Under the pieces are notes generated by a model, which saw only the letters and a list, made by a program, of their open reading frames with translations, did no database searches and was not told the DNA's origin. Source: Niabella ginsenosidivorans (GTDB lineage: Bacteria; Bacteroidota; Bacteroidia; Chitinophagales; Chitinophagaceae). Taken from it: DNA of 64,000 nucleotides. The translations under genes were made by a program, and so were the position numbers. Positions 35,664 through 45,196 of this stretch are shown piece after piece. The DNA is taken from positions 1,054,001 to 1,118,000 of the forward strand of contig NZ_CP015772.1 of NCBI RefSeq assembly GCF_001654455.1. Direction: 5' to 3'. Every line of letters begins with the position of its first letter. The first letter of the stretch is position 1.

Positions 35664-36752
35664 TTATTCTGCTGTGCCGGATAGTGGCCGGCTGAGCACC
35701 TGCCGGAACCGGGCAATATCCACTTCTTTTAATAAAGGCTCCCGGTAAAGGATATTCCTGAGCAACTGGTTGGCAAAATAAGGAGCCAGTGAGCAGCCTT
35801 TGGTGCCCATACCGTTTAAGACGCCGATGTTTTTATATACAGGGTGAAAACCTGCAAAGGGCCTGCGCTCTACAGTGGCCGGCCGAACGGCGGCTTTGTG
35901 ATCGATGATGGTAAAAGGCACTCTGAGCCACTGTTTTAAGGTTTGCTCTGTTGCGGTACGGAATTGTTTGGTGGGAAGGTCATCATCAAATTCCCATATA
36001 TAATTAGTGCCTGCCCAGAACAGCCCTTTTTCAGCCAGTGGCGCCAGCAGCATTGATTTCTTGTACAGGTACCCGGAAGGCAGTTCCGGAGCCTTAATAA
36101 CAACCGCCTCACCTTTGTTCAATGCAAAAGGCAATAATGAAAAGTAAGGATTCTCAGCGCCTCTTGCGCCATCGCAGAAAATAAGGGTGGCTGCCTGTAT
36201 GGTTTTATATTCTATACCGGATGGAATTATATTGATCGCTGAAAAATCAAGCGGCTCTTCCTGCAATTTGTTCGCTGTTTTCAGAAAATTGCGCCAGGCC
36301 GGTAAGAGCGCTGTCATGTTTACTATATAGGCCGGTTCAATAACACCTGTGCCAAATTCATAATTAAAATAAGGAGCAAATTGGCTGTCATCCTCTAAAA
36401 GGCGGATATATGCCTCTTTCCGGGAAAGCTTTTTTAAAAAGGGTTCCTTCATAAAAGGATTGGGAAAAAAATCGATAACAGAGGTCTTCGTAATAGCGTT
36501 GATGCCCAGGAAATCCCCGATTGACTGATACGCTTTTTCTGCAAAAGGCAATACCTGGTCATCCAGCCAAACTTTTACCACCCGCCTGCCGGTAACAGGA
36601 TTAATGATGCCTGCCGCTACGCGGGATGGAACATTGGGTCTTTCTTCATCTATGACCATAAAATCAATTCCCGCCTGATGACAAAACCAGGAGAGGAAGG
36701 TACCGCTGATCCCCAATCCAACAATAATAAGCTGCTGTTTGCTGAAAGCCAT
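35664..36752 (-). CDS. FAD-dependent oxidoreductase (DAO family)
   Basis: The N-terminus has the FAD-binding Rossmann motif IVGLGISGTFLSW with the GxGxxG glycines, followed by the VIDEERPNVPSRVAAGIINPVTG segment (shown here as a block) typical of the DAO group. The C-terminal NGMGTKGCSLAPYFANQL near 325 resembles the second FAD contact. Members oxidise D-amino acids, glycine or sarcosine, or modify tRNA (MnmC-like), so the substrate is open. No signal peptide is present. It lies 54 bp from the TolC gene on the same strand but is probably independent of the efflux operon. Confidence 0.85.
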   Translation of the reverse strand: MAFSKQQLIIVGLGISGTFLSWFCHQAGIDFMVIDEERPNVPSRVAAGIINPVTGRRVVKVWLDDQVLPFAEKAYQSIGDFLGINAITKTSVIDFFPNPFMKEPFLKKLSRKEAYIRLLEDDSQFAPYFNYEFGTGVIEPAYIVNMTALLPAWRNFLKTANKLQEEPLDFSAINIIPSGIEYKTIQAATLIFCDGARGAENPYFSLLPFALNKGEAVVIKAPELPSGYLYKKSMLLAPLAEKGLFWAGTNYIWEFDDDLPTKQFRTATEQTLKQWLRVPFTIIDHKAAVRPATVERRPFAGFHPVYKNIGVLNGMGTKGCSLAPYFANQLLRNILYREPLLKEVDIARFRQVLSRPLSGTAE

Positions 36753-36806
36753 AAGCGAAAGTATTTAATAATGGGGTTGCAGCAAAACGGAGGCTCTTAA
36801 TGCAGG

Positions 36807-38141
36807 CTACTTCAATAGTGCTCCTTTCAGGCGCATCAGTTCTGTTTCAGAAACTTTAGCATTATACCTTGCTTCAATTAAGCGGTCGTATGCCTGGGCA
36901 AGGCTCAGCTGGGCCTCCCGCAGCTGTACCAGGGTGGCCATTCCCAGCTTGTAGGTCTGAAAAACAATATCCACGTTTTCCTTTGCCAGTAATATGTTTT
37001 CTTCTTCCAGCTTCAGGGCGCGTTTTTGCTGGTCATAACTTTTGTAAGCATTCACCACGCTCAGGTTAAGCAGCGAGCGCTGGTTGTCATAATTCAATTG
37101 CTGCATATTCAGGAACAGCTTGCTTTGTTTAATTGCTCTTCTGGCATTTAGCTGATTAAAGAGGGGAATGTTGGCGGTAAAGCCATAGTTATAGCCCTGG
37201 CTCTGATTAAAAAGTGTGGAGTAGGGGTTGATGACCTTTTTATTATCTGTACGGGTAAAATTATACATGGAATTAAAGGATAGTGTAGGAAAGAGCAGCG
37301 AACGGCTTTCCTTTAACGCATAACCGGCCACATCAATATTGGATTTTGCCAGCAGCAGCGTAGGGTTGGTCTGCTCAATGCCTTCCTGTATGGCACCCAG
37401 GTTTAATGCATCATTCAGCGGTATGGTGTCCGGTATGTCAAATGCAGCCCCGCTGATTTTACTGTTCATGATCTGCGCCAGTTGTTCTTTTAATTGCTCT
37501 ACCTGGGTAACCTGCTGCATGCGCAACGATTTTTGGCTGTTAAGGTCTACCTTGCTTTGCAAAACATCCGGCTTTGCCCCGGTACCGATATCCAGCTTAT
37601 TCTGTGCCAGCTTTGAGCGTTCCTCATTCAGTGCGATCTGCACATCCGTTGCAGCGATCAGTTGTTTATTCCGTGCAATGGCGTAATAATTATTGATGAC
37701 CTCTGCTATGGTATTAATGACCTGTTCCCGGGCAGCATATTCGCCCGAGGCAAGCAGCGCGGCAGTCTTTTCCCTTGTTGCAAACATTTTTAACCCGTCA
37801 AACAATACCCAGTTCAGCGTAACGTTTGCCTGCACATTTTTACTTTGCAGGTTGTTGGATTTCCGTTCCGTACCATCGGCCAGTGTCTGTTTCTGGTTAT
37901 TATCATTCTGGGTATAGCCGGCACCGGCATTTACCGTTGGCAGAAAGGCCATATTCCTGTAGCTGTAATCAATAGCTGCGATCAGTGAATCATTCCGGGA
38001 AAGCTGGATCTGATAATTGTTCATCAGCGCAGTAGCAATTGCTTCCTCAAGCGTCAGCAAACGCTGCGCATGTATGCAGTTGACAGAGAATGCCAAAATG
38101 CAAAAGACCGTAAAAAAACATTTAAGAAGCTTCTTCTTCAT
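36807..38141 (-). CDS. TolC-family outer-membrane efflux channel
   Basis: A signal peptide covers about residues 1-25 (ILAFSVNCIHAQ). The rest shows the duplicated helical hairpins of TolC-like proteins, with NNYQIQLSRND near 41, ILFDGLKMFATRE near 110, PTLLLAKSNIDVAGYALKES near 255 and QTYKLGMATLVQLREAQ near 392. It would form the outer-membrane exit duct for the RND pump encoded immediately upstream. The reading frame overlaps the pump gene by 20 bp, so the two are translationally coupled. The substrate of the system is unknown. Confidence 0.93.
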   Translation of the reverse strand: MKKKLLKCFFTVFCILAFSVNCIHAQRLLTLEEAIATALMNNYQIQLSRNDSLIAAIDYSYRNMAFLPTVNAGAGYTQNDNNQKQTLADGTERKSNNLQSKNVQANVTLNWVLFDGLKMFATREKTAALLASGEYAAREQVINTIAEVINNYYAIARNKQLIAATDVQIALNEERSKLAQNKLDIGTGAKPDVLQSKVDLNSQKSLRMQQVTQVEQLKEQLAQIMNSKISGAAFDIPDTIPLNDALNLGAIQEGIEQTNPTLLLAKSNIDVAGYALKESRSLLFPTLSFNSMYNFTRTDNKKVINPYSTLFNQSQGYNYGFTANIPLFNQLNARRAIKQSKLFLNMQQLNYDNQRSLLNLSVVNAYKSYDQQKRALKLEEENILLAKENVDIVFQTYKLGMATLVQLREAQLSLAQAYDRLIEARYNAKVSETELMRLKGALLK

Positions 38142-41100
38142 TGTTCAGATGAGGTTGTGATTTTGTTGCTTCTTCCAGCTGAAGCATTTCATCAAATTCT
38201 TTATTTTTTTTATTGGCGGACATATAGCTGTACACTGCCGGAATTACATAAAGCGTGAGCACCAGGGAGAAGATGATACCGCCTACAATTACAATCCCCA
38301 GCGGAATGCGGCTGGTTGCTGCGGCACCCAGCGAAAGTGCAATGGGTAAAGCGCCCAGTGCCATGGCCATGCTGGTCATTAAAATAGGGCGTAAACGCTG
38401 ACCGGCAGCAAAGACCACGGCATCCATTTTATTCATATTCTTTTTCCGGCTCTGGTTGGCAAATTCAACGATCAGGATCCCGTTTTTGGTAACCAGGCCA
38501 ATCAGCATGATCATACCGATCTGGGAAAAAATGTTCAGCGTCTGGTTAAAGATCCACAGGGAAAGCAGGGCCCCCGCAATGGCCAGCGGAACCGTGATCA
38601 TAATGATGAACGGATCTACAAAGCTTTCAAACTGGGCCGCCAGAATTAAAAAGATCAGGCCCAGCGCCAGCAAAAAGGCAAAGCTGCTGTTACCGCTGCT
38701 TTCTGCAAAATCCCGTGAAGAACCGCTTAATGAGGTGGAAAAGCTTTCGTCCAGCAGTTGGTCAGCAATGCGGTTCATTTCCTTAATGCCATCGCCCACC
38801 GTATAACCGGGTTGCAGCCCGGCGGATATGGTTGCGGATTTATACCGGTTAAAGTGATAGATGGTGGGGGGAGTGGTAGATTCAACCGCCGTGGTCACAT
38901 TATCCAGGCTGACCATTTGACCCTGGCTGTTCTTTACAAAGATCTTTTTAACATCATCCGGGTCATCCCGATTGATCAGATCCACCTGTGCCATTACCTG
39001 GTATTGTTTGCCGTTACGGGTAAAATAACCAATCCGGCGGTTGCTGTAGGCGATCTGCAACGCTTCGGAAATATCGTTTACGGAAATACCCATCTGGGCA
39101 GCTTTGAGCCGGTCTATATGAATGCGTAATTCAGGTTTATTGAATTTCAGATCGGCATCTACCTGCTGCAATACCTTGCTTTTGCCTGCTTCTTCCAGGA
39201 ACCGGGGCAAGATGGCGCCCAGGGTATCAAAATTATTATTTTGCAGCACAAACTGTATGTCCTGCCCACCGCGGCGGTTCACCTGTATGGTCTGATCCTG
39301 TATGGCAAAGACGCGCCCTTCCGTAAATCTGGATACATTCCTGTTTACCATTTCCACGATTTCTTTTTGAGACCGTTCCCTTTCTGAAGGAGGTACCAGG
39401 CGTACCCGTACCGTTCCGGCATTCACATTACCGGTACCGCTAAAACCGGGAGCTGTTATAGAAAGAACGATCTGGTTTTCCGGAACTGAGTCCATGACCA
39501 GCGTAGACACTTTATTTACAAAGCGGTCCATCGCATCAAAAGAAGTGCCTTCCGGAGCTGTAAGGTTCAGGCGGAACTGGCTTTTATCTTCCATGGGTGC
39601 CAGCTCCGACTGTATATTTTTCCCAATGAAGTAAATGATGGCGCCGCAGGCCAGCACAGCTACCCAGGCCAGCCATCTTACTTTCATAAAACGCTTCAGG
39701 CTTTTTTCATACCCGTTTTCCATAGCCCTGAAAAAAGGTTCGGTTTTGGTATAGAACCAGGAGTGCTTGTGGATGTCCTTTTTTGCCATCAGCACATTCA
39801 GTACCGGGGTAAGCGTAAGCGATACAAACGCAGAAATAAGAACGGCCCCGGCAACCACCATACCAAACTCCCGGAAAAGGCTTCCCACGAACCCCTGGAG
39901 AAAGATGATGGGTATAAATACGACTGCCAGGGTAATAGAGGTGGCAATAACGGCAAAATAGATCTCTTTGGAACCTTCCAGGGCCGCCTTTCGTTTGTTC
40001 ATGCCCTGCTCCATTTTTTTATAAATGTTCTCGGTAACCACTATTCCGTCGTCCACAACCAGACCGGTGGCCAGCACTATGGCCAGGAGGGAAAGCACAT
40101 TTATGGTATAGCCCAGGAGGTACATAATAAAAAAGGCGCCGATGAGGGAAACAGGAATATCGATCAACGGACGAATGGCCATTAAAGTGTCCCGGAAGAA
40201 CAGGTATACAATGATGATCACCAGACCAATAGCAATGAAAAGTGTTTCCTCTACCTCGCTAATGGAGTTTTTGATATAAACGGTTTGGTCAAGTGCTATG
40301 TTTAATTTAATATCATTAGGCACATCTTTTTTTATGGATTCCATCCGTTTATAGAACTCGTCTGATATGGAAACGTAGTTGGCGCCAGGCTGTGGAACAA
40401 CGGCCAAAGCAATCATGGGGATAGCGCTTTCCTTTAAGGCGGTTTCCTCATTTTCCATACCCAGGGTTACTTTTGCAATGTCTTTCAGGCGGATGTCTGA
40501 ACCATTCACATTAGTAACAATGAGGTTCTCAAATTCATCTTCGGTATTGAGCCTTCCAAAAGTGCGTACTACCAGTTCAGTGCTGTTTCCCCTGATCTTT
40601 CCGCTTGGCAGCTCCACGTTTTCTCTTTGTACTGCCAGCTGAACATCAGCGGGGGTAACATTATATGCCGTCATTTTATTTGGGTCCAGCCAGATGCGCA
40701 TGGCAAACCGTTTCTCCCCCCAGATCTGTATACCGCTTACGCCCGGAATGGTCTGCAACCGCTCTACCAGGTTATTGTTGGCGTATTCGGTCAGTTCCAT
40801 CTGATTCCGGCTATCGCTCTGTACCGTCATGGATAAGATGGCATCTGCGCTGGCATCTGCTTTGGAAACCACGGGAGGCGCCTCCAGGTCAGGCGGAAGG
40901 GAACGCATGGCAGAAGATGTTTTGTCCCGGACATCATTCGCTGCTGCTTCCAGGTCTGTACCTAATTCAAACTCAACATTTATACTACTGCTACCATTAC
41001 TACTGCTTGAGGTTATATTACGGATGCCTGCAATACCATTAATCGCTTCCTCCAATGGTTCGGTAATCTGGCTTTCTATAATATCTGCATTGGAACCGGG

Positions 41101-41253
41101 GTAGCTGGTCCGTACACTGATATTGGGCGGATCAATGGCAGGATAATCGCGTATTCCTAAGAATTTAAAACCGATAAAACCAAATACAATGATGGCGATG
41201 TTCATTACAATGGCTAAAACCGGTCTTCTTAAACTTAGCTCTGAAATGTTCAT
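38122..41253 (-). CDS. RND efflux pump (HAE1/AcrB family)
   Basis: The 1043-residue protein has the two-fold RND design with 12 membrane helices and two large periplasmic loops. The proton-relay residues are visible: Asp401-Asp402 in GLVVDDGIVVTENI and a Lys in GLVTKNGILIVEFANQ near 945. The FVDPFIIMITVPLAIAGA segment and the PGVSGIQIWGEKRFAMRIW segment also fit HAE1 pumps. It would use the proton gradient to export drugs, bile salts or other hydrophobic compounds. It lies between the adaptor gene (36 bp upstream) and the TolC gene (20-bp overlap), giving a complete tripartite operon. Confidence 0.95.
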   Translation of the reverse strand: MNISELSLRRPVLAIVMNIAIIVFGFIGFKFLGIRDYPAIDPPNISVRTSYPGSNADIIESQITEPLEEAINGIAGIRNITSSSSNGSSSINVEFELGTDLEAAANDVRDKTSSAMRSLPPDLEAPPVVSKADASADAILSMTVQSDSRNQMELTEYANNNLVERLQTIPGVSGIQIWGEKRFAMRIWLDPNKMTAYNVTPADVQLAVQRENVELPSGKIRGNSTELVVRTFGRLNTEDEFENLIVTNVNGSDIRLKDIAKVTLGMENEETALKESAIPMIALAVVPQPGANYVSISDEFYKRMESIKKDVPNDIKLNIALDQTVYIKNSISEVEETLFIAIGLVIIIVYLFFRDTLMAIRPLIDIPVSLIGAFFIMYLLGYTINVLSLLAIVLATGLVVDDGIVVTENIYKKMEQGMNKRKAALEGSKEIYFAVIATSITLAVVFIPIIFLQGFVGSLFREFGMVVAGAVLISAFVSLTLTPVLNVLMAKKDIHKHSWFYTKTEPFFRAMENGYEKSLKRFMKVRWLAWVAVLACGAIIYFIGKNIQSELAPMEDKSQFRLNLTAPEGTSFDAMDRFVNKVSTLVMDSVPENQIVLSITAPGFSGTGNVNAGTVRVRLVPPSERERSQKEIVEMVNRNVSRFTEGRVFAIQDQTIQVNRRGGQDIQFVLQNNNFDTLGAILPRFLEEAGKSKVLQQVDADLKFNKPELRIHIDRLKAAQMGISVNDISEALQIAYSNRRIGYFTRNGKQYQVMAQVDLINRDDPDDVKKIFVKNSQGQMVSLDNVTTAVESTTPPTIYHFNRYKSATISAGLQPGYTVGDGIKEMNRIADQLLDESFSTSLSGSSRDFAESSGNSSFAFLLALGLIFLILAAQFESFVDPFIIMITVPLAIAGALLSLWIFNQTLNIFSQIGMIMLIGLVTKNGILIVEFANQSRKKNMNKMDAVVFAAGQRLRPILMTSMAMALGALPIALSLGAAATSRIPLGIVIVGGIIFSLVLTLYVIPAVYSYMSANKKNKEFDEMLQLEEATKSQPHLNNEEEAS

Positions 41254-41289
41254 TTTTATTTGTTATGATAATTAATATATTTTTAATTA

Positions 41290-42390
41290 TCAGTTTATTA
41301 TTTTGTCTATATTTACTTTTGAATCAGGTTTTGTTGCCATTACGCCTGTAACCAGTATCGTGTCGCCTTTTTTCAGGCCCTTTGTGATCTCTACCCTTGA
41401 AGAATCTCTTATGCCGGTTTCCACGTCTGAAAAAAGCGCAGAACCGTTGCTGACCAGTATGACCTGCTTTCCCCTTGCTGTGGGCACTACAGACTGTGTT
41501 GGTACAAAAATGGCGCTGGTATTGGGGGCAAAACCGATCTTTACTTTTGCAAAGGTGCCGGGGATGAGCCCGCTGGTATTGCCTGTAACCGTTGCCCTTA
41601 CGGTTAAGCTCCTGTTGGTGACTGCTACATTGGATTCGGTGGCCATTACTCTGGCAAAATATTTATTCCGGTTTCCCTCAACCGTAAAATCCACCATCTG
41701 GCCGACAGCAATTTTGCCTGTATATTTTTCAGGTACTGTAAAATCTACCTTTAATGTGCTTACCTGGTTAATAGTGGCAATGATCGTGGCGGGCGTAACA
41801 TAAGCGCCCGGACTGATGGCTTTCAGGCCCAGCCTGCCATTAAAGGGTGCACGTACTACGGTGCGCGAGATCTCGGTTTTTATAAGAGCGATATCTGCCT
41901 CTATATTTTTTACGGTCAGCAGGCTGTTATCATAATCCTGCTTGCTGATGCCCTGGATGTCTACCAGCTGTTTTGCGCGGTTTTCATTCACTTCAGCTAT
42001 TTTCAGCTGGGCTTCCAGCTTCTTCAGTTGCGCCTGGAGGTCGCCGTCATAGATCCTGGCCAGTACTGTGCCTTTGGATACGTACTGCCCTTCCCGGATA
42101 TTGAGGTATACTACACGGCCTGAAACTTCCGGGTGAATTTCGGTAACTTCGTTGGCTATCACGGAACCGGGCACTTCAATCACTTCCGTATAAGCTTCCG
42201 GCTTTATAATATAGGCATCTACTTTTGCCGCTCCTCTTTTAGGGCTGATTGGCGTCGTTTTCTTCTTTTCCTTACAGGCAGGCATACCTATTCCAAGCAA
42301 CAGGAAGAATAAAGGCGTCAGTTCTCTTCTCAAGTCAAATTTTTTTGTTTTGTATAAAGATTGCAGATAGCTCCTTGAGACAAGGATCAA
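41290..42390 (-). CDS. RND efflux periplasmic adaptor (membrane fusion lipoprotein)
   Basis: The 366-residue protein shows the adaptor order: a lipoyl-like half domain around IHPEVSGRVVYLNIREGQYV near 86, a coiled-coil hairpin near 112-175, the second lipoyl half (VRAPFNGRLGLKAISPGAYV near 178) and beta-barrel and membrane-proximal domains. The GIGMPAC segment near 34-39 looks like a lipoprotein site. An in-frame TTG at 42333 (MRRELTPLFF) would give a compact lipoprotein leader, so the start at 42390 is uncertain. It connects the RND pump with TolC. The gene is the first of the operon. Confidence 0.92.
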   Translation of the reverse strand: MILVSRSYLQSLYKTKKFDLRRELTPLFFLLLGIGMPACKEKKKTTPISPKRGAAKVDAYIIKPEAYTEVIEVPGSVIANEVTEIHPEVSGRVVYLNIREGQYVSKGTVLARIYDGDLQAQLKKLEAQLKIAEVNENRAKQLVDIQGISKQDYDNSLLTVKNIEADIALIKTEISRTVVRAPFNGRLGLKAISPGAYVTPATIIATINQVSTLKVDFTVPEKYTGKIAVGQMVDFTVEGNRNKYFARVMATESNVAVTNRSLTVRATVTGNTSGLIPGTFAKVKIGFAPNTSAIFVPTQSVVPTARGKQVILVSNGSALFSDVETGIRDSSRVEITKGLKKGDTILVTGVMATKPDSKVNIDKIIN

Positions 42391-42598
42391 AGTAAATATC
42401 CGTTTTTTTGATGGCGTAGCAAAACTGTTGCCGATAAATTTTATATAAGGTTACAGGAGCCTACTGGCGGTCGGCAATTGTGTTTTCCCGGTAAAAGAGA
42501 AGATCAGCAATAAAGAGCTGATAAACGGATCAGTATGTATATCCGGCTGAAGGGATGGGGGGGATTTTTCGGCGTATTACGGTGCTTCTTTTGATGAA

Positions 42599-43144
42599 TT
42601 ATTGCATTCCTGCCCTGTGAAAGAAAAATTGTTTCTTATCCGGCCCCTCACCACCCGCAAATAAGAGGTTGCCACTTACAAAATCATATTCGCAAATAAC
42701 CAGGTCTTTGTTTTTGGTCTGGTAGATCCTTAACCTGTTTATATTATGCGTGCTGAAAAGAAAATGCACAACAGGAGGTATCTCAATTTTCTTTTTATTA
42801 AAATAGATCTCATAATATCCCTGCCTTGAAAATCTTCCGTTTAGCAAGAGGGGTTGAAAAACCGAAGTGTCTTTATAAGATAAGTTTAACCAGCCTTTTG
42901 TGTTAAAATTAATCCGGATATGATCTAAGTCTGCCCTTCTTGTTTTTGATGTGTCAAAAAGCTTGACAGCAGTTATGGAAGAATCTGAGTTGGTAACGCC
43001 ATATTTAGCCCTTATGAAATAAGGTTTATTATCATAGGTGCCAGCAAATTCGTTAGTAATAGGATTTATGTCCTGTTTTTTTATTCTTGAGATGGTTTCG
43101 CAGGAAGTGAATAAAATAACCAATATGAAAAATGAGTATTTCAT
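42599..43144 (-). CDS. Hypothetical lipoprotein (181 aa)
   Basis: A short lipoprotein leader is clear: MKYSFFILVILFTSC with lipidated Cys15. The mature part is mixed beta with several Lys/Arg-Asp pairs (SKTRRADLDHIRINF) and an aromatic segment QGYYEIYF. No domain is recognised. It lies 12 bp downstream of purK on the same strand, so it may be co-transcribed with purK, but a functional link is not evident. The gene ends 208 bp before the start of the efflux operon. Confidence 0.78.
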   Translation of the reverse strand: MKYSFFILVILFTSCETISRIKKQDINPITNEFAGTYDNKPYFIRAKYGVTNSDSSITAVKLFDTSKTRRADLDHIRINFNTKGWLNLSYKDTSVFQPLLLNGRFSRQGYYEIYFNKKKIEIPPVVHFLFSTHNINRLRIYQTKNKDLVICEYDFVSGNLLFAGGEGPDKKQFFFHRAGMQ

Positions 43145-43156
43145 TGTTGGAAGCTA

Positions 43157-44299
43157 TTACCCGGAACGGCCGTCCGCTTTTGTAATGACTGAGAGGCCGT
43201 GTTTTATTTTGTTGGCTTTGTACAGCAGGTCTGCCCGCTCCTGGCTGATGACGGTTACATGCCCCATTTTGCGTCCGGGCTTAGTCTGTTTTTTACCATA
43301 CAGGTGAAAAAACGCATTTTCTATTTTCAGCATTTCGTTCAGACCTTCATAACAGGCCGGTCCGGAATGGCCTTCGCTGCCCAGGATATTGAGCATAACG
43401 GAGGGCATGATGGCTTCCGTGGAGCCCAGGGGGTAATTCAGCAGAATGCGCCATACCATGTCGAACTGGGAACTGTAATGCGCTTCAATGGTATGGTGCC
43501 CGCTGTTGTGCACCCGGGGAGCGGTTTCATTAACCAGCACATCCCCGTCAGGCGTTACAAACAGTTCCACGGCAAAGATCCCCGGGGAGTTGAAGTTTTT
43601 TACGGTGGCAAGCGCAATGGCCTCTGCCTTCCAGTAGGTCCTTTCCGGCAGCTCTGCAGGGCACAATTGAAAGTCGAGCAGGTTCAGGGCTTTGTCAAAA
43701 ACCATCTGAACGGGAGGATAGATGGCAATTTCACCTGTCTGGCTGATGGCGATCATCAGTGCGATCTCTTTTTCCACGTTTACCATTTTTTCCAGGACAG
43801 ATAATGTGTCAAAACCTTTTGACAGGTCTTTTTCGGTTTCGATGATCTGTACACCCCGGCCGTCATAACCTCCTTCTGCAATTTTGTGCACGGCAGGAAA
43901 GAAATGGGTTTGCTCAGAAAGCTCCTGTATATTATGGGTAAGGATGTATTCGGAAGTAGGGATCTGGTGCGTTGTATAATAATTTTTCTGCAGGGCTTTA
44001 TTGCGGATGGTTCTCAGTACAGCCGGCCTGGGAATTACAGTGATACCTTCTTTTTCCAGGGCTTCCAATGCATCTACATTTACGTTTTCAATCTCAATGG
44101 TAAGGGCATCAAGGCGCCTGCCAAAGTTATACACCGCATCGTAATCTTTAATGTCGCCTTTTGTAAAATGATGGCAAAGGTGCGCTGCAGGGGCCTGTTC
44201 GTCATTTTCTAAAACATATGTTTCTACCGGGTAATTCGCTGCTGCCTGCAGCAACATCCTGCCCAATTGCCCGCCGCCCAGAATTCCTATTTTTTGCAT
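43157..44299 (-). CDS. purK: N5-carboxyaminoimidazole ribonucleotide synthase
   Basis: This ATP-grasp enzyme of de novo purine synthesis converts AIR, bicarbonate and ATP to N5-CAIR. The N-terminal GILGGGQLGRMLLQAA block, the glycine-rich loop AEGGYDGRGVQII near 141, and the metal- and ATP-binding FAVELFVTPDGDVLVNETAPRVHNSG region near 245 (shown as a block) are typical. The length of 380 is normal for PurK. Its usual partner purE is not adjacent in this window. No regulatory element is obvious in the 179-bp gap upstream. Confidence 0.95.
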   Translation of the reverse strand: MQKIGILGGGQLGRMLLQAAANYPVETYVLENDEQAPAAHLCHHFTKGDIKDYDAVYNFGRRLDALTIEIENVNVDALEALEKEGITVIPRPAVLRTIRNKALQKNYYTTHQIPTSEYILTHNIQELSEQTHFFPAVHKIAEGGYDGRGVQIIETEKDLSKGFDTLSVLEKMVNVEKEIALMIAISQTGEIAIYPPVQMVFDKALNLLDFQLCPAELPERTYWKAEAIALATVKNFNSPGIFAVELFVTPDGDVLVNETAPRVHNSGHHTIEAHYSSQFDMVWRILLNYPLGSTEAIMPSVMLNILGSEGHSGPACYEGLNEMLKIENAFFHLYGKKQTKPGRKMGHVTVISQERADLLYKANKIKHGLSVITKADGRSG

Positions 44300-44478
44300 G
44301 GCGCAAAGATAGGTGGAGATTTCAGATTTCCGGATACCGGATCAGGAAAGAAGATAAATACCCGGCTCAGGAAATGGGCGGCCTGCTCTTCCGGAAGCGC
44401 ATTTAATAAGAACAGTTAGTCGTGCTTTTTCTCAGGAAATGAATAAATTCGCATCCGGTGATCATTAAAAGGTAATTT

Positions 44479-44913
44479 ATGCGTCTTGAGTATAGTAAAG
44501 TGGCTCCGGAGGGGTACAAAGCCTTACTGGGTATGTATGGTTATTTAAAGAACAGCAACCTGCCTGCAGGCTTACTGCATATGGTCTATTTAAAGGTTTC
44601 CCAGATTAACGGGTGCCCCTATTGCGTGGATCTGCATTGGAAAGATGCAGTGCAGGCGGGAATCGATGGCCGTAAGCTGAACGCTGTATCCAACTGGAAG
44701 CACATGCCTTTTTTTACGGAAGCGGAGCGGGCTGCGCTGGCCCTGGCAGAGGAAATGACGGTACTGCCCGGGCAGGAAGTAAGCGATGCCGTATATGAGG
44801 AGGCAAAGCGTTGCTTTGATGATAAAAACCTGGTGGACCTGAGCCTTGCAATTGCGCATATGAACATGCTGAACCGGGTGGCGATCACCTTTCATAAGGT
44901 GCCGGAAAAATAA
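44479..44913 (+). CDS. AhpD-like carboxymuconolactone decarboxylase family protein
   Basis: The 144-residue helical protein carries the AhpD-type active site NGCPYCVDLHWKDA with Cys46, Cys49 and His53. Such proteins act as thiol-disulfide peroxidase partners or alkylhydroperoxidases, reducing peroxides. The distal half (ALALAEEMTVLPGQEVSD and HMNMLNRVAITFHKVPE) matches the usual core. The length is normal for single-domain members. The gene stands alone; TAAATTCG at 44444-44451 is a weak -7-like box. A role in oxidative stress is likely from family knowledge. Confidence 0.92.
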   Translation: MRLEYSKVAPEGYKALLGMYGYLKNSNLPAGLLHMVYLKVSQINGCPYCVDLHWKDAVQAGIDGRKLNAVSNWKHMPFFTEAERAALALAEEMTVLPGQEVSDAVYEEAKRCFDDKNLVDLSLAIAHMNMLNRVAITFHKVPEK

Positions 44914-45196
44914 AGGCCCTTATTTGAACCCGCCTGCTATGAAGCTGGAGGTTTCATATATGTATGCTATATTCTTTTAGCAAAAGTGTGGTCGAATACG
45001 GAAGTGACATTTTAATCAGGGCAAAAGTTACCCGTAAAAACACAATCTTCATGTTACGTCCCGCTGACAGCGCAGACAAATGCAGAGAACTACTATGACC
45101 AGCGCATCTGCGGGAATATTCAATGACGTGGGTCTTTTCTTTTGGTACTTTCCGCAAACACAGGGGGCTTAAAACAAACAACTCACAACTAACTTC

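Noticed and set aside
44954-45181. 75-codon minus-strand ORF in the 283-bp gap before the MgtC-like gene
   Set aside because: It is rich in repeats of the CGCAGACAAATGCAG type, lacks a clear start context and has no domain; it is more likely dispersed repeat sequence.
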